Assembly: GCF_000613445.1 (NCBI RefSeq)
Contig: NZ_BAIZ01000023.1
Location: forward strand, 1 to 58,252
Direction: 5' to 3'
DNA length: 58,252 bases
From: Hoylesella shahii DSM 15611 = JCM 12083
Lineage (GTDB): Bacteria; Bacteroidota; Bacteroidia; Bacteroidales; Bacteroidaceae
Shown: positions 57,392 through 58,252 of the stretch, one piece after another
Layout of the letters: every line of letters begins with the position of its first letter
Position numbering within the stretch: position 1 is the first letter of the stretch
Translations under genes and position numbers: made by a program
Notes under the pieces: model-generated
Databases searched by the model: none
The model's input: only the letters and a program-made list of their open reading frames with translations
Told to the model about the DNA's origin: nothing

Positions 57392-57431
57392 GCACTCATA
57401 ATGTTAAATTTCTTGCCGATTATTTTACATT
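57392..57431 (+). repeat. Conserved tail end of composite repeat, copy D
   Basis: GCACTCATAATGTTAAA and TATTTTACATT match the end of the copy A tail (GCACTCACAATGTTAAA, TATTTTACATT). The earlier tail blocks are weak here. Confidence 0.6.
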
Positions 57432-57826
57432 GCTAGCGCTTCAAGGTAAAAGATGTTGAGGAGATTAATTAGCAAAGATTGCACCTTGCGGATTGTCTTT
57501 TTCCAAATTGAGGTGCAAAAACGCGTTTCCCCCTACAAGAACCCCCTCGATGCCATTACATCGGATAATGCGTCTTAGCTGGCGGTGTACAAAATAATCA
57601 ACAAATGCTTACGATTTGCCGTGTACTTCACCAATCTTGATGGCTCAAGGTGGAAAGGAGCGTTTGAAAAACAAACAAACTCATTAGACAAAACCTACCA
57701 AAACAAGCAATGATAAACCATCTTATAGGCAAAAAGGTAGCAAGGATGCAGGAGAAAAGTAACCGAAAGGCAAGACAAATACACATTTTTAAAATACCAA
57801 AATGCGCGTTCTACAAAAGAATATAA

Positions 57827-57834
57827 TAAATTTG
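57827..57834 (+). promoter_or_regulatory. Probable -7 element of the GAD-like gene
   Basis: TAAATTTG matches TAnnTTTG, 59 bases before the ATG at 57893. Confidence 0.45.
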
Positions 57835-57892
57835 CACTTGCTAGTTGAATTCACGAGATTTGTTTTAACTTCTGAATCATAAAAATGAGAAG

Positions 57893-58252
57893 ATGGCACG
57901 ATTAACATTCGAAGAAAGAAATAAAAATAATTATACCAAGTATAGCGACGTTTCTATTAACACAATCAATAAATATAAAGGTCTACTTCCAGACGAACTG
58001 TTAAGCGTCTGGCAAACTATGGGCTATGGTGTTTATGAAGATGGATTTATACAGTTTGTCAATCCAGACGAGTACGAATTTGTATTCGATTACATTGATA
58101 AATTGTTAGAACCTTCTATCGTATTTGGTGTTACGGCATTAGGAGATTTGTTAATTTGGGAAGGAAATACTAATTGTACGATTGCGTCCGACGAGGGCAA
58201 TAGAGTTTTGTTGGTCAATGTAAGAAAGTGCACAAGCGAAATTTTAGGCGAT
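57893..58252 (+). CDS. GAD-like/DUF1851 (Tdi1-type immunity) protein, partial at window end
   Basis: From the ATG at 57893 the frame stays open for 120 codons to the end of the window. The start MARLTFEERNKNNYTKY and INKYKGLLPDELLSVWQTMGYG with DGFIQFVNPDEYEFVFDYID matches the GAD-like domain, and GVTALGDLLIWEG begins the DUF1851 (T6SS immunity Tdi1 C-terminal) domain. Such proteins are often orphan or paired immunity genes in polymorphic toxin clusters. It is AT-rich and preceded by a repeat copy. The stop and any partner lie outside. Confidence 0.78.
   Translation, partial: MARLTFEERNKNNYTKYSDVSINTINKYKGLLPDELLSVWQTMGYGVYEDGFIQFVNPDEYEFVFDYIDKLLEPSIVFGVTALGDLLIWEGNTNCTIASDEGNRVLLVNVRKCTSEILGD

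Overview
The window looks like chromosomal DNA of a Bacteroidota species, most likely an oral-type Prevotella or close relative (inference). The reasons are a type IX secretion core (porP-gldK-gldL-gldM-gldN), many promoters of the Bacteroidota form (TTTG, about 20 bases, TAnnTTTG), few Shine-Dalgarno sites, NigD and fimbrillin-type lipoproteins, a BspA-like leucine-rich-repeat protein with a Prevotella-type C-terminal tail, a DtxR regulator fused to FeoA, and AT-rich intergenic repeat arrays.

Layout. 1-600: first copy of a dispersed composite repeat. 0.6-6.2 kb: GT87 membrane glycosyltransferase, feoB, two paralogous small membrane proteins and a DtxR-FeoA regulator (iron or manganese locus). 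6.5-8.3 kb: an AT-rich two-gene cassette, an unknown protein plus an FRG-domain protein. 8.5-10.7 kb: priA. 10.8-12.8 kb: about 2 kb without genes. 12.8-19.5 kb: type IX secretion core operon and a PorT-like barrel. 19.5-22.7 kb: mostly intergenic, with the second repeat copy, argR and a likely new ~216-nt RNA gene that has its own promoter and terminator. 22.7-28.3 kb: PASTA protein, pseudouridine synthase, D-Ala-D-Ala ligase, acyltransferase, NigD-like lipoprotein and a gamma-carbonic-anhydrase-like hexapeptide protein. 28.5-34.9 kb: aminopeptidase P, malate dehydrogenase, glutamyl-tRNA synthetase and Kdo transferase. 35-36.1 kb: third repeat copy and an inverted-repeat element. 36.2-41.2 kb: BI-1-like protein, PgpH-type cyclic-di-AMP phosphodiesterase and a FadL/OmpP1 porin. 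41.8-47.2 kb: fimbrillin-like lipoprotein, XRE-cupin regulator with an acyl-CoA ligase, and divergent Crp/Fnr regulator and cupin. 47.5-51.1 kb: Ig-like lipoprotein, then an operon of NigD-like lipoprotein, ECF sigma factor and a probable dual-membrane-spanning anti-sigma factor. 51.8-56.2 kb: lipoprotein, secreted serine hydrolase and LRR surface protein. 56.2-57.9 kb: intergenic DNA with the fourth repeat copy. 57.9 kb to the end: start of a GAD-like/DUF1851 protein.

Two themes run across the window. First, at least seven otherwise well conserved genes (feoB, dtxR-feoA, priA, pepP, ompP1, the XRE-cupin gene and the LRR gene) are interrupted by frameshifts, mostly explained by one base gained or lost in a short homopolymer. 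Loss of both priA and feoB is implausible, so sequencing or assembly indels are the simplest explanation, with phase variation possible for the surface genes. Second, four intergenic sites carry the same composite element: an array with an exact 22-bp period, a spacer, and a conserved tail.

The strongest candidates for something new or little described are the ~216-nt RNA at 22419-22634, the 22-bp-period composite repeat family, the NigD/sigma/dual-membrane anti-sigma operon and the FRG cassette.
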